Shown here: positions 8,754-17,734 of the stretch, in pieces
How the letters are laid out: each line of letters begins with the position of its first letter
Position numbering within the stretch: position 1 is the first letter of the stretch
Origin: Thalassospira lucentensis MCCC 1A00383 = DSM 14000
Lineage (GTDB): Bacteria; Pseudomonadota; Alphaproteobacteria; Rhodospirillales; Thalassospiraceae
Direction: 5' to 3'
Assembly (NCBI RefSeq): GCF_000421265.1
Contig: NZ_ATWN01000001.1
Span: forward strand, 248,001 to 312,000
Length of the DNA stretch: 64,000 nt
Program-made: the position numbers and the translations under genes
Notes under the pieces: generated by a model
Databases searched by the model: none
The model's input: the letters and a program-made list of their open reading frames with translations, nothing else
Told to the model about the DNA's origin: nothing

Positions 8754-10127
8754 ATGGCCTTGCAACCGCAATATTTCGTCAGTGGTTCGATGTTGCGCCA
8801 TATTTTCAGTATGGCACACACCAGCATGTTTGCGCTGGTGGCACTGGTGTTGGTTGATGCGCTTGATCTGCTGTTCCTAAGTTTTCTTGATGACGTTGAT
8901 GTTGTCGCAGGACTTGGTTTTGCCTGGCCGTTGATATTTTTTACTCTGGCGGTTTCGCTTGGCATCTCAACGGCGATGACGGCCCTTGTATCCCGCGCTG
9001 AGGGACGCGGGGATCGTGACCGTGCAAAGATATTTGCAACCCACATTCTGGTTTTCGGCGGTGGTATTTCGGCTGCGATGACAGTCGTGCTTTGGTTGTC
9101 GGCCCCCTATATGTTGTCGCTTTTGGGGGCGACCGGGCGCGCCCATGAACTTGGCACAAGCTATCTACAGATCGTCATGCTGTGCCTACCTGTCCTTGTT
9201 CTTAGCATGTCATCAGGCGCACTTCTGCGTGCCATTGGCGCAAGGCAGCTCTCAATGTGGGCCAAGATCGTCGGAGCGACTGTGAACGCCGTGCTTGATC
9301 CAATTTTTATTTTCGGGTTTGGCTGGGGTGTTGAGGGGGCGGCATGGGCGACTGTCCTGTCGCGCATCACCATCATGGCGATTGCTTTTTATGGGGTGTA
9401 TCGCGTGCATCCAATGCTGGGCCGGTTTGATAGGGCGCTTTTTCGAGAGGATATTGGCGAAATTGCCAAGGTCACAGTGCCGGTCGGTCTTGCCAAAATG
9501 GGCCCGCCCATTGCAAGCGGCTTCATCATGGCCTCCATGGCGCAGTTTGGGGCGGACGCCGTGGCGGCCATGGCGATTATTGAACGTATCGCCCCGTTTG
9601 CCTTCGTTGGCTATATGGCGCTGCCACAGGCGATTGGCCCGATCATTGGGCAGAACTTTGCGGCCGGAAAATCTGCGCGCATTCGCGCCCTTTGGCACAC
9701 GGTTTGGGGGCTGATCATTGCCTATGGACTGATCGTTTCCACGATCTTGTATCTTTTGTCAGACCAGTTGGCAGCACTTTTTCATGCGACGCCGGAAACA
9801 TCGGCATTGCTTGCGGTGTTCTGTACCATGATCGCGCCGCTTTATATGTTTCTGGGCCTGCAATATTCATCGCATACGTTCTTTAACGTCACCGGGCGGC
9901 CCAATCTTGCCATGGTTGCTGATTTGACCAAGGAATTACTGGGGGTGATCCCGCTGGTTTGGCTGGGCAGCTTGTATTTTGGCGCGTCGGGCGTTTTGTA
10001 TGGTCAGATCGCGGGAGTCGTACTGTTTGGCCTTGGCACAGGCATCGTATGTTACCGACTTGCCTGCCGCCCAATTCCACCTGCAAGAGAACACTCAGTC
10101 AAACCGCGCTCCAGATCGGAGGTTTAA
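8754..10127 (+). CDS. MATE family efflux transporter
   Basis: A 457-aa inner-membrane protein with about 12 hydrophobic segments in two similar halves, as expected for MATE (NorM/DinF-like) cation-coupled exporters. Recognisable features include the LGFAWPLIFFTLAVSLGISTAMTALVSR region in the first half, GALLRAIGARQLSMWAKIVGATVNAVLDPIFIFGFGWGVEGAA after TM5, and IGPIIGQNFAAGK opening the second half. The ATG at 8754 is preferred over a TTG at 8730. Substrate unknown; the unknown gene just upstream may make or process what is exported. It converges with the GNAT gene, ending 30 bases away. Confidence 0.9.
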   Translation: MALQPQYFVSGSMLRHIFSMAHTSMFALVALVLVDALDLLFLSFLDDVDVVAGLGFAWPLIFFTLAVSLGISTAMTALVSRAEGRGDRDRAKIFATHILVFGGGISAAMTVVLWLSAPYMLSLLGATGRAHELGTSYLQIVMLCLPVLVLSMSSGALLRAIGARQLSMWAKIVGATVNAVLDPIFIFGFGWGVEGAAWATVLSRITIMAIAFYGVYRVHPMLGRFDRALFREDIGEIAKVTVPVGLAKMGPPIASGFIMASMAQFGADAVAAMAIIERIAPFAFVGYMALPQAIGPIIGQNFAAGKSARIRALWHTVWGLIIAYGLIVSTILYLLSDQLAALFHATPETSALLAVFCTMIAPLYMFLGLQYSSHTFFNVTGRPNLAMVADLTKELLGVIPLVWLGSLYFGASGVLYGQIAGVVLFGLGTGIVCYRLACRPIPPAREHSVKPRSRSEV

Positions 10128-10157
10128 GTGTAATAAAAATGCACGGCGAACGGTTTT

Positions 10158-10664
10158 CTATCCCTGCTTTTTGGGATCAAACGTCATCAAAAGGCAGGGG
10201 CCTTGACTGGTGTCATATTCACGATGTCCGATAAAACCGATTGCCTCATAACAGCGAATGGCGCGCTCATTTTTTGGATCGGGATCAATGGCGATCATGG
10301 GCGCGCCACGCTCAAATATCATTTGTATGAGGATTGATAAGAACATCTGACCATGCCCGCACCCCATCATGGCCGACACCCCGATAAAGCTATCCATACA
10401 GCGGGTGCCCGCCGGAAGATTTTCGAAATGGTCCTGTGGCCATTGATGGGCGTCGTAATGCTGAACAAACGCAAATGGCCGATTGCGATACGACACAATC
10501 AGCGTTGCCATTTCGGCCAGTTCAATGTCCTCGGTGATGATTTCGATCTGCTCGACAGGATCGCCCCACCAGCGGATGACTTCCGGCAAATAAAGCCAGC
10601 GGCGGATCATGGAAAGGTCGCTGGGGATGGCCCGTCGGAAGCTGTATGGTGACGGACCCTTCAT
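10158..10664 (-). CDS. GNAT acetyltransferase, AAC(6')-like, last gene of the leucine operon
   Basis: A 168-aa N-acetyltransferase. It resembles the AAC(6')/IucB-like branch: YSFRRAIPSDLSMIRRWLYLPEVIRWWGDP at the N-terminus, DSFIGVSAMMGCGHGQMFLSILIQMIFERGAP in the acetyl-CoA-binding region, and DPDPKNERAIRCYEAIGF near the C-terminus. The substrate (an amine, aminoglycoside or peptide) cannot be read from sequence. It starts only 3 bases after the HMG-CoA lyase stop and so is translated from the leucine-degradation mRNA, an unexpected partner. No terminator is seen between it and the convergent MATE gene. Confidence 0.85.
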   Translation of the reverse strand: MKGPSPYSFRRAIPSDLSMIRRWLYLPEVIRWWGDPVEQIEIITEDIELAEMATLIVSYRNRPFAFVQHYDAHQWPQDHFENLPAGTRCMDSFIGVSAMMGCGHGQMFLSILIQMIFERGAPMIAIDPDPKNERAIRCYEAIGFIGHREYDTSQGPCLLMTFDPKKQG

Positions 10665-10667
10665 GCG

Positions 10668-11597
10668 CTATCCCTCGTTCGTGCTGCGCTTTGCCCCAAT
10701 CGCCAGATTGGCCTTTGATGCGCTTGATCGTCCGATTTGATCACAAATCCAGCTGCCTGTCGCGGCAAGCTTTTCAAGATCAATACCGGTTTTGATGCCA
10801 AGGCCGTTTAGCATATAAACAACGTCTTCGGTCGCTACATTGCCACTAGCACCTTTGGCATAGGGACAGCCGCCTAATCCGGCGACCGAACTGTCAACCG
10901 TTGCCACCCCCAATTCCAGAACTGCAAGAAGGTTGGCAAGTGCCTGACCATAGGTATCGTGGAAATGGGCAGCGATTTTTTCAATTGGGATATGTTCGGT
11001 AACCGCAGAAATCATCGTCTGCGCCTTGGCCGGGGTGCCGGTGCCAATGGTGTCACCCAGACTGATTTCATAACATCCCATGTCATAAAGCGCCTTGGCG
11101 ACCTCGGCGACTTTTTCTGGCGCGATATCGCCTTCATACGGGCAGCCAAGAACACAGGATACATAACCACGTACAGAAAGACCCGCATCGCGGGCGGCAA
11201 TAACCAACGGACGGAAACGATCCAGACTTTCGGCAATCGAACAATTGATGTTTTTTTGCGAGAAACTTTCCGATGCCGCACCAAAAACGGCGACCTCGGT
11301 CGCGCCCGCGGTAATGGCGGCCTCAAGCCCCTTGGTATTTGGGGTCAAAACGGGATAGGTCACGCCGGATTTACGGGTGATCTTTGCCATGACCTCGGAC
11401 GCATCGGCCATTTGCGGGACCCATTTCGGGCTGACAAAGGCGGTGGCCTCGATCACCGACAGTCCTGCATCATTCAGGCGATTGATCAGTTCGACCTTGG
11501 TGGCGGTCGCAACCATCGTCTTTTCGTTCTGAAGTCCATCGCGCGGGCCGACTTCAACGATTTTAACGTTGGTGGGTAAACCGGAAAGAAGGGCCAT
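10668..11597 (-). CDS. mvaB: Hydroxymethylglutaryl-CoA lyase
   Basis: A 309-aa TIM-barrel lyase splitting HMG-CoA into acetoacetate and acetyl-CoA, the last step of leucine degradation. Signatures: [13 protein letters not shown] at residues 15-27 (metal/substrate site), [26 protein letters not shown] (metal-binding His-x-His), and the catalytic cysteine loop [17 protein letters not shown]. Length is normal. Its ATG overlaps the stop of the preceding biotin carboxylase gene by one base (TAATG), implying translational coupling. Confidence 0.95.
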   Translation of the reverse strand: MALLSGLPTNVKIVEVGPRDGLQNEKTMVATATKVELINRLNDAGLSVIEATAFVSPKWVPQMADASEVMAKITRKSGVTYPVLTPNTKGLEAAITAGATEVAVFGAASESFSQKNINCSIAESLDRFRPLVIAARDAGLSVRGYVSCVLGCPYEGDIAPEKVAEVAKALYDMGCYEISLGDTIGTGTPAKAQTMISAVTEHIPIEKIAAHFHDTYGQALANLLAVLELGVATVDSSVAGLGGCPYAKGASGNVATEDVVYMLNGLGIKTGIDLEKLAATGSWICDQIGRSSASKANLAIGAKRSTNEG

Positions 11598-13600
11598 TAT
11601 TCGGCCTCCTCAATCGCGATCAGTTCCGCACCATCGGCGACCTGATCGCCAACGTCAAAGAACACCTCTTTGACGGAGCCGGTAACCGGGGCTGAAATCG
11701 TGTGTTCCATTTTCATGGCTTCCATGACCACAAGCTTGTCGCCCGCCGTCACAGCTTGTCCGGCCTTTGCCATGACGGCAATAATCTTGCCGGGCATCGG
11801 GGCGGTTAAGCCACCACCAGTCCCTTCGGCTGCACCGGCGGCGGCCAGTGGGTCGAATATTTCCAGCCGGTCGGTGCGACCATCGCGGAAAATCGTCAGA
11901 CGATTGCCATCACGCAGCACGGTGGCGCGTTTGCGCACATTGTTCAGGCTGGCATGAATGGCTCCGTCCTGATCATGTTCGGCGCTGGCGATGATAGCGC
12001 TACCATCGGGCATATCCATGACATAGCCAAGATCACGGTAGTGGACTTTGACCGCAATATCATCACTATCATGGCGCAATATCAAATCATGATGATTGTC
12101 ATCATTCAGCCGGAAACCCGCCGTGCTGTGCCACGGGGAATAGGGATCGTTACTTTGGGCCGCAAAACGGGCCGCCTCAGCATCACGGGCCCGCAGCACA
12201 TCAAGGGCGGCAAAGGCCAGGGCCTCGTTATCCGGTGTCGTTGGGGCCGGGATCAGGTCGTCGTGATACATCGGGATGAAGCCGGTTTCGACTTCACCGC
12301 GCTCAAACGCCGGATGTCGGGCGATGTTGCCAAGGAAACCGGTATTGGTGGTAACCCCGACGATCTGCACATCATTTAAGGCGGATGCCATGCGGCGCAG
12401 GGCCGATGTGCGGTCCACATCCCATGTGATCAGCTTGGCGATCATCGGGTCATAATGGATTGAGACTTCGCCGCCTTCATAGACGCCGGTATCCACACGG
12501 ACATGATCGCTTTCACGCGGCATGCGCATATGGACCAGTTTTCCGGTGGCGGGCAGGAAATCGTTCTGCGGGTCTTCGGCATAGATACGAACTTCGAACG
12601 CATGCCCGTTGATGGTCAGTTCGTCCTGTGATTTTGGAAGACGCTCGCCATCGGCAACGCGTAATTGCCATTCCACAAGGTCTTCGCCGGTGATTTTTTC
12701 GGTCACGGGATGTTCGACCTGAAGGCGGGTGTTCATTTCCATGAAGTAAAACGCACCCGAAGCATCAAGCAGGAATTCAACCGTACCCGCCCCCTGATAG
12801 CCAATTGCCTTGGCGGCATCGACGGCGGCCTTGCCCATTTGTGCGCGTAATTCTTCGCCCATATTGGGTGCAGGGGCTTCTTCGATCACCTTTTGATGGC
12901 GACGTTGCAGCGAACAGTCGCGTTCAAACAGATATACCGCATTGCCGTGGCTATCAGCAAAGACCTGAATTTCAACGTGACGCGGGGTGACAATCAGCTT
13001 TTCAATCAGGCAATGGTCATCGCCAAAGCTGCTTTGTGCTTCGCGTTTACAGCTGATCAGGGCATCTTTGAAATCAGCAGCCGTTTCAACCGCGCGCATG
13101 CCTTTGCCACCACCACCCGCCGATGCCTTGATCAAAACCGGATAACCGATCTTTTCGGCCTCAGCCGCAAGGAAATCAGGGTCCTGATCCGCCCCGTGAT
13201 ACCCCGTCACAAGCGGCACGCCAGCCTTGCCCATGATTTTCTTGGCTTCGGATTTTGATCCCATCGCACGGATGGCACTTGCCGGTGGGCCGACAAAGAC
13301 ACAGCCAGCTTTTTCAAGCGCGTCGGCAAATCCGGCATTTTCCGATAAAAAACCATAGCCCGGATGCACGGCATCGGCCCCAGATTGCGCGATCACGTCA
13401 AGCAACCGATCGGTGCGAAGGTAACTGTCTTTGGGGGCAGGGGCACCGATATGATACGCCTCATCGGCAGACTTAACGTGCAATGCATTGGAATCTGCAT
13501 CGGAATAAACGGCAACGGTCTGGATGCCCATGCGACGGGCGGTTTTGATCACACGACAGGCGATCTCACCGCGATTGGCGATCAGAATTTTGCGCGGCAT
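11597..13600 (-). CDS. mccA: Methylcrotonyl-CoA carboxylase, biotin-carboxylase/carrier subunit
   Basis: A 667-aa alpha subunit: it carboxylates its own biotin with ATP and bicarbonate for transfer by the beta subunit to 3-methylcrotonyl-CoA. Order: biotin carboxylase domain ([14 protein letters not shown] at the N-terminus, glycine loop [10 protein letters not shown] near 164, [14 protein letters not shown] near 290), a linker domain, and a C-terminal biotinyl domain with [10 protein letters not shown], the lysine being the biotin site near residue 634. The start at 13600 aligns with the family; a longer frame to 13708 has no support. It begins one base after the enoyl-CoA hydratase stop. 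Being next to mccB, liuC and HMG-CoA lyase identifies it as MCC rather than propionyl-CoA carboxylase. Confidence 0.95.
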   Translation of the reverse strand: MPRKILIANRGEIACRVIKTARRMGIQTVAVYSDADSNALHVKSADEAYHIGAPAPKDSYLRTDRLLDVIAQSGADAVHPGYGFLSENAGFADALEKAGCVFVGPPASAIRAMGSKSEAKKIMGKAGVPLVTGYHGADQDPDFLAAEAEKIGYPVLIKASAGGGGKGMRAVETAADFKDALISCKREAQSSFGDDHCLIEKLIVTPRHVEIQVFADSHGNAVYLFERDCSLQRRHQKVIEEAPAPNMGEELRAQMGKAAVDAAKAIGYQGAGTVEFLLDASGAFYFMEMNTRLQVEHPVTEKITGEDLVEWQLRVADGERLPKSQDELTINGHAFEVRIYAEDPQNDFLPATGKLVHMRMPRESDHVRVDTGVYEGGEVSIHYDPMIAKLITWDVDRTSALRRMASALNDVQIVGVTTNTGFLGNIARHPAFERGEVETGFIPMYHDDLIPAPTTPDNEALAFAALDVLRARDAEAARFAAQSNDPYSPWHSTAGFRLNDDNHHDLILRHDSDDIAVKVHYRDLGYVMDMPDGSAIIASAEHDQDGAIHASLNNVRKRATVLRDGNRLTIFRDGRTDRLEIFDPLAAAGAAEGTGGGLTAPMPGKIIAVMAKAGQAVTAGDKLVVMEAMKMEHTISAPVTGSVKEVFFDVGDQVADGAELIAIEEAE

Positions 13601-13601
13601 G

Positions 13602-14414
13602 TTATTTCTTGCTCCAGTTCGCGGGACGTTTTTCCAGAAAGGCACCGACACCTTCGCGGCCCTCGTCGCTGGCGCGCTGATCGGCAATGCGATGGGCGGT
13701 GTCGTCAATCACGGCATCAGAAATCGGTGTGTTGGCAACGGCGTAAATCAGGTTTTTGGCGGCATGCATCGCCTGTGGCCCATTCGCCAGCAGGATCTGC
13801 GCCATCTCATCGCCACGCGCCGTCAGGTCATCACCTGGTACCACTTCGTGCACCAGTCCGATGTCCTTGGCGGTTTGGGCATTAAATCGCTCCGCCGTCA
13901 GGAAGTATCGCCGCGCCTGATTAACCCCGATGGCCTCAACGACATAGGGCGAAATCACCGCCGGGATCAGACCGAGTTTGACTTCGGACAAACAGAAACT
14001 TGCGCGATCAGATGCGATCACAATATCGCAACACGCAGCTAAGCCAACCCCGCCGCCAAAGGCAGCCCCGTTGACCAGTGCGATGGTGGGCTTTGAGGTG
14101 AAGTTCAAAACCTTCATCAGCTTTGCCAATGCACGTGAATCGTCAAGGTTCTCCGCGTGGCTGTATGTCGCCATGCGCTTCATCCAGTTAAGGTCTGCCC
14201 CGGCTGAAAAGCTTTTGCCAGCACCGGTCAGGATCACGACACGTACAGCCGGATCGGCGTCAAGTGTTTCGATCTTTGCGGTCAGCTCAGCAATCAGTGC
14301 GTCGTCAAACGCATTGTGGATGTCCGGGCGGTTCAGGGTGATGCGTGCAACGCCGGTATCGGCAATTTCACAGATGGCTGCATCATCAATGTTGTTGGTG
14401 TTTACATTGGTCAT
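13602..14414 (-). CDS. liuC: Methylglutaconyl-CoA hydratase (enoyl-CoA hydratase family)
   Basis: A 270-aa crotonase-fold enzyme predicted to hydrate 3-methylglutaconyl-CoA to HMG-CoA. It shows ITLNRPDIHNAFDD, the oxyanion-hole segments GKSFSAGADLNWMKRM and NGAAFGGGVGLAACCDI, and the usual C-terminal helices. The specific function is assigned from its place between mccB and mccA. Start at 14414 (MTNVN), 7 bases after the mccB stop; the longer frame to 14519 would run inside mccB. Confidence 0.92.
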   Translation of the reverse strand: MTNVNTNNIDDAAICEIADTGVARITLNRPDIHNAFDDALIAELTAKIETLDADPAVRVVILTGAGKSFSAGADLNWMKRMATYSHAENLDDSRALAKLMKVLNFTSKPTIALVNGAAFGGGVGLAACCDIVIASDRASFCLSEVKLGLIPAVISPYVVEAIGVNQARRYFLTAERFNAQTAKDIGLVHEVVPGDDLTARGDEMAQILLANGPQAMHAAKNLIYAVANTPISDAVIDDTAHRIADQRASDEGREGVGAFLEKRPANWSKK

Positions 14415-14421
14415 GCTGGCC

Positions 14422-16032
14422 TCACATTCTAAACACGCCAAACCGGGTGTCTTCGACCGGTTTGTTGAGTGCTGCTGAAAGGCCAAGGCCAAGAACCATG
14501 CGGGTATCGGCTGGATCAATCACGCCATCATCCCAAAGGCGGGCCGATGCATAATAGGGGTGCCCCTGTGCTTCGTATTGATCACGGATCGGGCCTTTGA
14601 AGGCTTCCTGTTCGGACTCGAGCCATGTTTCGCCGCGTTTTTCCGCTGCATCGCTGCGAATTTGGGTCAAAACATTTGCTGCCTGTTCGCCGCCCATGAC
14701 CGAGATGCGGGCATTGGGCCACATCCACAAGAAACGCGGGCTGTAGGCGCGGCCACACATGCCATAGTTGCCTGCGCCAAATGAGCCGCCAATCAGAACG
14801 GTGAATTTTGGAACATTGGCGGTGGCAACGGCGGTGACAAGTTTGGCCCCATCCTTTGCAATGCCGCCGGCTTCATACTTGCGGCCAATCATAAAACCGG
14901 TGATGTTTTGCAGGAATACCAATGGAATGCCGCGTTGTGCGCACAGTTCGATGAAATGCGCGCCCTTAAGCGCACTTTCGGAAAACAGAATGCCGTTATT
15001 TGCGATGATGCCAACCGGGTATCCAAAAATACGGGCAAAGCCGGTGACCAGCGTGGTGCCGTATTGCGCCTTGAACTCGTCAAACTCGGACCCGTCAACG
15101 ATGCGGGCAATGATTTCGCGCACGTCATAGGGTTTCTTGGTGTCGGTTGGGACAACGCCGTAAATTTCGCGCGGATCGTATGCCGGTGCGCGCGGTTCGG
15201 TCAATGTCAGGCCGGGGTTCTTGTGCCAGTTCAGGTTTTTGACGATATTGCGCGCAATCGACAATGCGTGGCTGTCATCCTGTGCGTAATGATCCGTAAC
15301 GCCAGATGTTTTGCAATGCACATCCGCACCGCCCAGATCCTCAGCCGAGACAACTTCGCCTGTGGCGGCCTTCACCAGCGGAGGTCCGCCCAAAAAGATC
15401 GTGCCCTGCTTGCGGACTATGATGCTTTCATCTGACATCGCCGGGACATAGGCACCGCCCGCGGTGCAGGAGCCCATGACAACCGCGATTTGCGGGATGG
15501 CCTTGGATGACATGGTGGCCTGATTAAAGAAAATCCGCCCGAAATGGTCGCGATCGGGAAAAACGTCATCCTGACGGGGCAGGTTGGCCCCACCACTATC
15601 GACCAGATAAATACACGGCAAATTGTTTTCCAGCGCGATTTCCTGCGCGCGAAGATGCTTCTTTACGGTCATGGGATAGTACGATCCACCCTTGACCGTC
15701 GCATCATTGGCAACAATCACGCATTCAACACCCGATACGCGCCCAATTCCGGTAATGATGCCTGCCGCAGGCACATCTTCGTCACCATACATGCCGTGTG
15801 CGGCCAGTTGCGATAGTTCCAGAAACGGGGAGCCGACATCAAGCAACTGGCGAATGCGTTCACGCGGTAGCAGCTTGCCGCGTCCCGTATGCCGGTCGCG
15901 TGCCCGTTCACCGCCGCCCAGTTTGACCTGCGATATTTGATCACGCAGGTCTTCAACCAGTTGTTCCATATGTTCGGCATTGGTGCGGAATTCTTCCGAA
16001 CGGGAATTTACCGCAGATTTCAGTACCGTCAT
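14422..16032 (-). CDS. mccB: Methylcrotonyl-CoA carboxylase, carboxyltransferase subunit
   Basis: A 536-aa beta subunit that moves the carboxyl group from biotin to 3-methylcrotonyl-CoA. Typical signatures are [67 protein letters not shown] and, in the second half, [22 protein letters not shown] and [41 protein letters not shown]. It is the first gene of the minus-strand leucine operon; the promoter with an internal palindrome lies about 65-90 bases upstream. The isovaleryl-CoA dehydrogenase gene normally seen with it is absent here. Confidence 0.95.
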   Translation of the reverse strand: MTVLKSAVNSRSEEFRTNAEHMEQLVEDLRDQISQVKLGGGERARDRHTGRGKLLPRERIRQLLDVGSPFLELSQLAAHGMYGDEDVPAAGIITGIGRVSGVECVIVANDATVKGGSYYPMTVKKHLRAQEIALENNLPCIYLVDSGGANLPRQDDVFPDRDHFGRIFFNQATMSSKAIPQIAVVMGSCTAGGAYVPAMSDESIIVRKQGTIFLGGPPLVKAATGEVVSAEDLGGADVHCKTSGVTDHYAQDDSHALSIARNIVKNLNWHKNPGLTLTEPRAPAYDPREIYGVVPTDTKKPYDVREIIARIVDGSEFDEFKAQYGTTLVTGFARIFGYPVGIIANNGILFSESALKGAHFIELCAQRGIPLVFLQNITGFMIGRKYEAGGIAKDGAKLVTAVATANVPKFTVLIGGSFGAGNYGMCGRAYSPRFLWMWPNARISVMGGEQAANVLTQIRSDAAEKRGETWLESEQEAFKGPIRDQYEAQGHPYYASARLWDDGVIDPADTRMVLGLGLSAALNKPVEDTRFGVFRM

Positions 16033-16093
16033 TGTCCAATTACACCATTTTGTTGCGGGTTTTGCGCCCGAGTTGAATGACGTTCTGGGTGTT

Positions 16094-16122
16094 GTTATGG
16101 GGGAAGCTTACGTAAGCGTCAA
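16094..16122 (-). promoter_or_regulatory. Likely liu operon promoter with internal palindrome
   Basis: On the minus strand, TTGACG (16122-16117) is followed after 17 bases by CATAAC (16099-16094). The perfect 12-bp palindrome GCTTACGTAAGC (16106-16117) lies within the spacer. A dyad between -35 and -10 is the usual arrangement for MerR-type activators, and LiuR, the MerR-family regulator of leucine catabolism in proteobacteria, is the obvious candidate; no liuR gene is in the window. Reading the -10 as TAACAA would give the 19-base spacer typical of MerR promoters. Confidence 0.5.
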
Positions 16123-16317
16123 TATTAAATAGGTATTTTAGTACCGGAATTGTCTATATACAATGATTTTGGCTTGAAGTCTAGGTTTTCAGCTGTTTGT
16201 GACTGTTGCGACAAGGGACGATTTTGGCTTTTGCCGACCGTTGTCAATGCCCTGAGGGTCGTGAAGTTAGGTCCGGTTCATCCGTCTCATGAGGCTTATT
16301 AAGAAAGCATGTGAAGA

Positions 16318-16929
16318 TTAGCTGTCGTTTCGGGATTTGTGCAGTTTAATCCACTGCTCAAGCTGATCTATCCGGTCATTGCCAAAGAACGGTTCGCCTT
16401 CATAGAAAAAGAACGGTGATCCGAACGCGCCCATTTCGATTGCTTCGTCTGTGATGTCGCGGGTGTGACTTTTCCAGCGCTGTTCTTCGACAGCAGCACG
16501 CATTTCGCCCGGATTGATCGAGTGGCGTGTGGCGGCGGCCAGAACGTTTTCCGGGTTAGACATATCCAGTCCATCGGCGAAATAGCCGCGATAGATATCC
16601 TTGGCAAATTTACGCGCCAATGCGGGAGATCGCGATTCAAGCCAGTAGAAGGCGCGTGTTGGCATCAGGGCCGAGTATGGGAAGTTTTGGGGAATGCAGA
16701 ACGGGGTGTTTTGTGCCCGTGCGCAGCGTTCCATGTCATGGCGGAAATAGTCGCCACGAATGGGTTGCTCAAGAAGAGGGCTTTGTCCGGTTTGTTTAAA
16801 GGCGGCACCAATCATAAAAGGGCGCCAGATGACTTTTACCCCGACACGCGATTCGAATTCTTCCATACGCTCGGCAGCGAGGTAGCCATACGGTGATGAG
16901 AAATCGAAGTAAAACCGGACTTCCGACAT
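16318..16929 (-). CDS. 2-hydroxychromene-2-carboxylate isomerase family protein (DsbA fold)
   Basis: A 203-aa glutathione-dependent isomerase-like protein with thioredoxin/GST-kappa fold. It opens with RFYFDFSSPYGYLAAERM, where the SSP replaces the CxxC of DsbA, and ends with the cis-proline region FGSPFFFYEGEPFFGNDRID. Families with this layout isomerise 2-hydroxychromene-2-carboxylate in naphthalene degradation, but most genomic copies have unknown substrates and there are no aromatic-degradation genes here. GCAGGAAAC precedes the ATG. A second, divergent paralogue lies at 24950-25540. Confidence 0.88.
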   Translation of the reverse strand: MSEVRFYFDFSSPYGYLAAERMEEFESRVGVKVIWRPFMIGAAFKQTGQSPLLEQPIRGDYFRHDMERCARAQNTPFCIPQNFPYSALMPTRAFYWLESRSPALARKFAKDIYRGYFADGLDMSNPENVLAAATRHSINPGEMRAAVEEQRWKSHTRDITDEAIEMGAFGSPFFFYEGEPFFGNDRIDQLEQWIKLHKSRNDS

Positions 16930-17056
16930 GTTTCCTGCACCTGATTGTTCTTAATTGTCATTTGGCAAAAGCCGGGCCGTACAGGTCTTGTGCCCATTTG
17001 GACCGAACCTGATTGTGCGCCATTGAACCAATACAAAGCAATTAAAAAACAGATGC

Positions 17057-17530
17057 TTAGGGGATTACGATACCGGGGCGGACTTTTACTTCTTCCATCA
17101 CAACATATGTATGAGTCTGGCTGACTCCCTGAACCGAAGACAGACGTTCGAGGAATTCACGATAAGCATACATGTCTTCAACCCGAAGTTTGGCGAGATA
17201 GTCAAAGCCGCCAGCAACCATATGGCATTCTTCTATTTCGGGCAGTTTGCGGATCGCAGCGGCAAAGACGTCAAAGACATCCGGGGTCGTGCGATCAAGT
17301 GTGATTTCGACAAATACAACCAGTGACTGGTTCAACTTGCGCGGATCAATGGTCGCCATATAGCCGGTAATAAAGCCTTGTTGCTCAAGACGCCGGACAC
17401 GTTCAAGGCACGGTGTCGGGCTCAGGTTAACGCGGCGCGACAATTCGACATTCGACATGCGCCCATCATTTTGCAGCTCGCGAAGGATCTGTGTGTCAAT
17501 TTTGTCGAGATTTTTTTGATTCTTCTGCAT
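17057..17530 (-). CDS. putR: Lrp/AsnC-type regulator of proline utilisation
   Basis: A 157-aa regulator with an AsnC-type HTH (LDKIDTQILRELQNDGRMSNVELSRRVNLSPTPCLERVRRLEQQGFI) and a C-terminal RAM effector-binding domain (VAGGFDYLAKLRVEDMYAYREFL). The gene is divergent from putA, with 204 bases between the start codons, which is the alphaproteobacterial arrangement for PutR, the proline-responsive activator of putA. A near-consensus Lrp-type site lies in the shared intergenic region. The function is inferred from family and position. Confidence 0.9.
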   Translation of the reverse strand: MQKNQKNLDKIDTQILRELQNDGRMSNVELSRRVNLSPTPCLERVRRLEQQGFITGYMATIDPRKLNQSLVVFVEITLDRTTPDVFDVFAAAIRKLPEIEECHMVAGGFDYLAKLRVEDMYAYREFLERLSSVQGVSQTHTYVVMEEVKVRPGIVIP

Positions 17531-17624
17531 TTTGGCTTTCTAACCAGTGTTTGTGACTATTCAATAAGGAAACTGATGGATGATATATCGTATTTTTTGT
17601 AAAAATGGCAGCACATTTTTCAGA

Positions 17625-17639
17625 TAGAATATTATTCTC
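17625..17639 (+). promoter_or_regulatory. Lrp-type operator between putR and putA
   Basis: TAGAATATTATTCTC matches the E. coli Lrp consensus YAGHAWATTWTDCTR at 14 of 15 positions, counted by eye; its core AGAATATTATTCT is a perfect 13-bp palindrome. It lies 96 bases before the putA start and about 95 before the putR start, a fitting place for PutR to control both genes. Confidence 0.6.
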
Positions 17640-17734
17640 GGTCGTTATAGAGGTGTCATCAGGGTCTGAAGACGAAATCGCTGCATTTATCTTCTGACAG
17701 GCTGCAAGTGAACCGCAGGGAGAAAAAAGACAAA

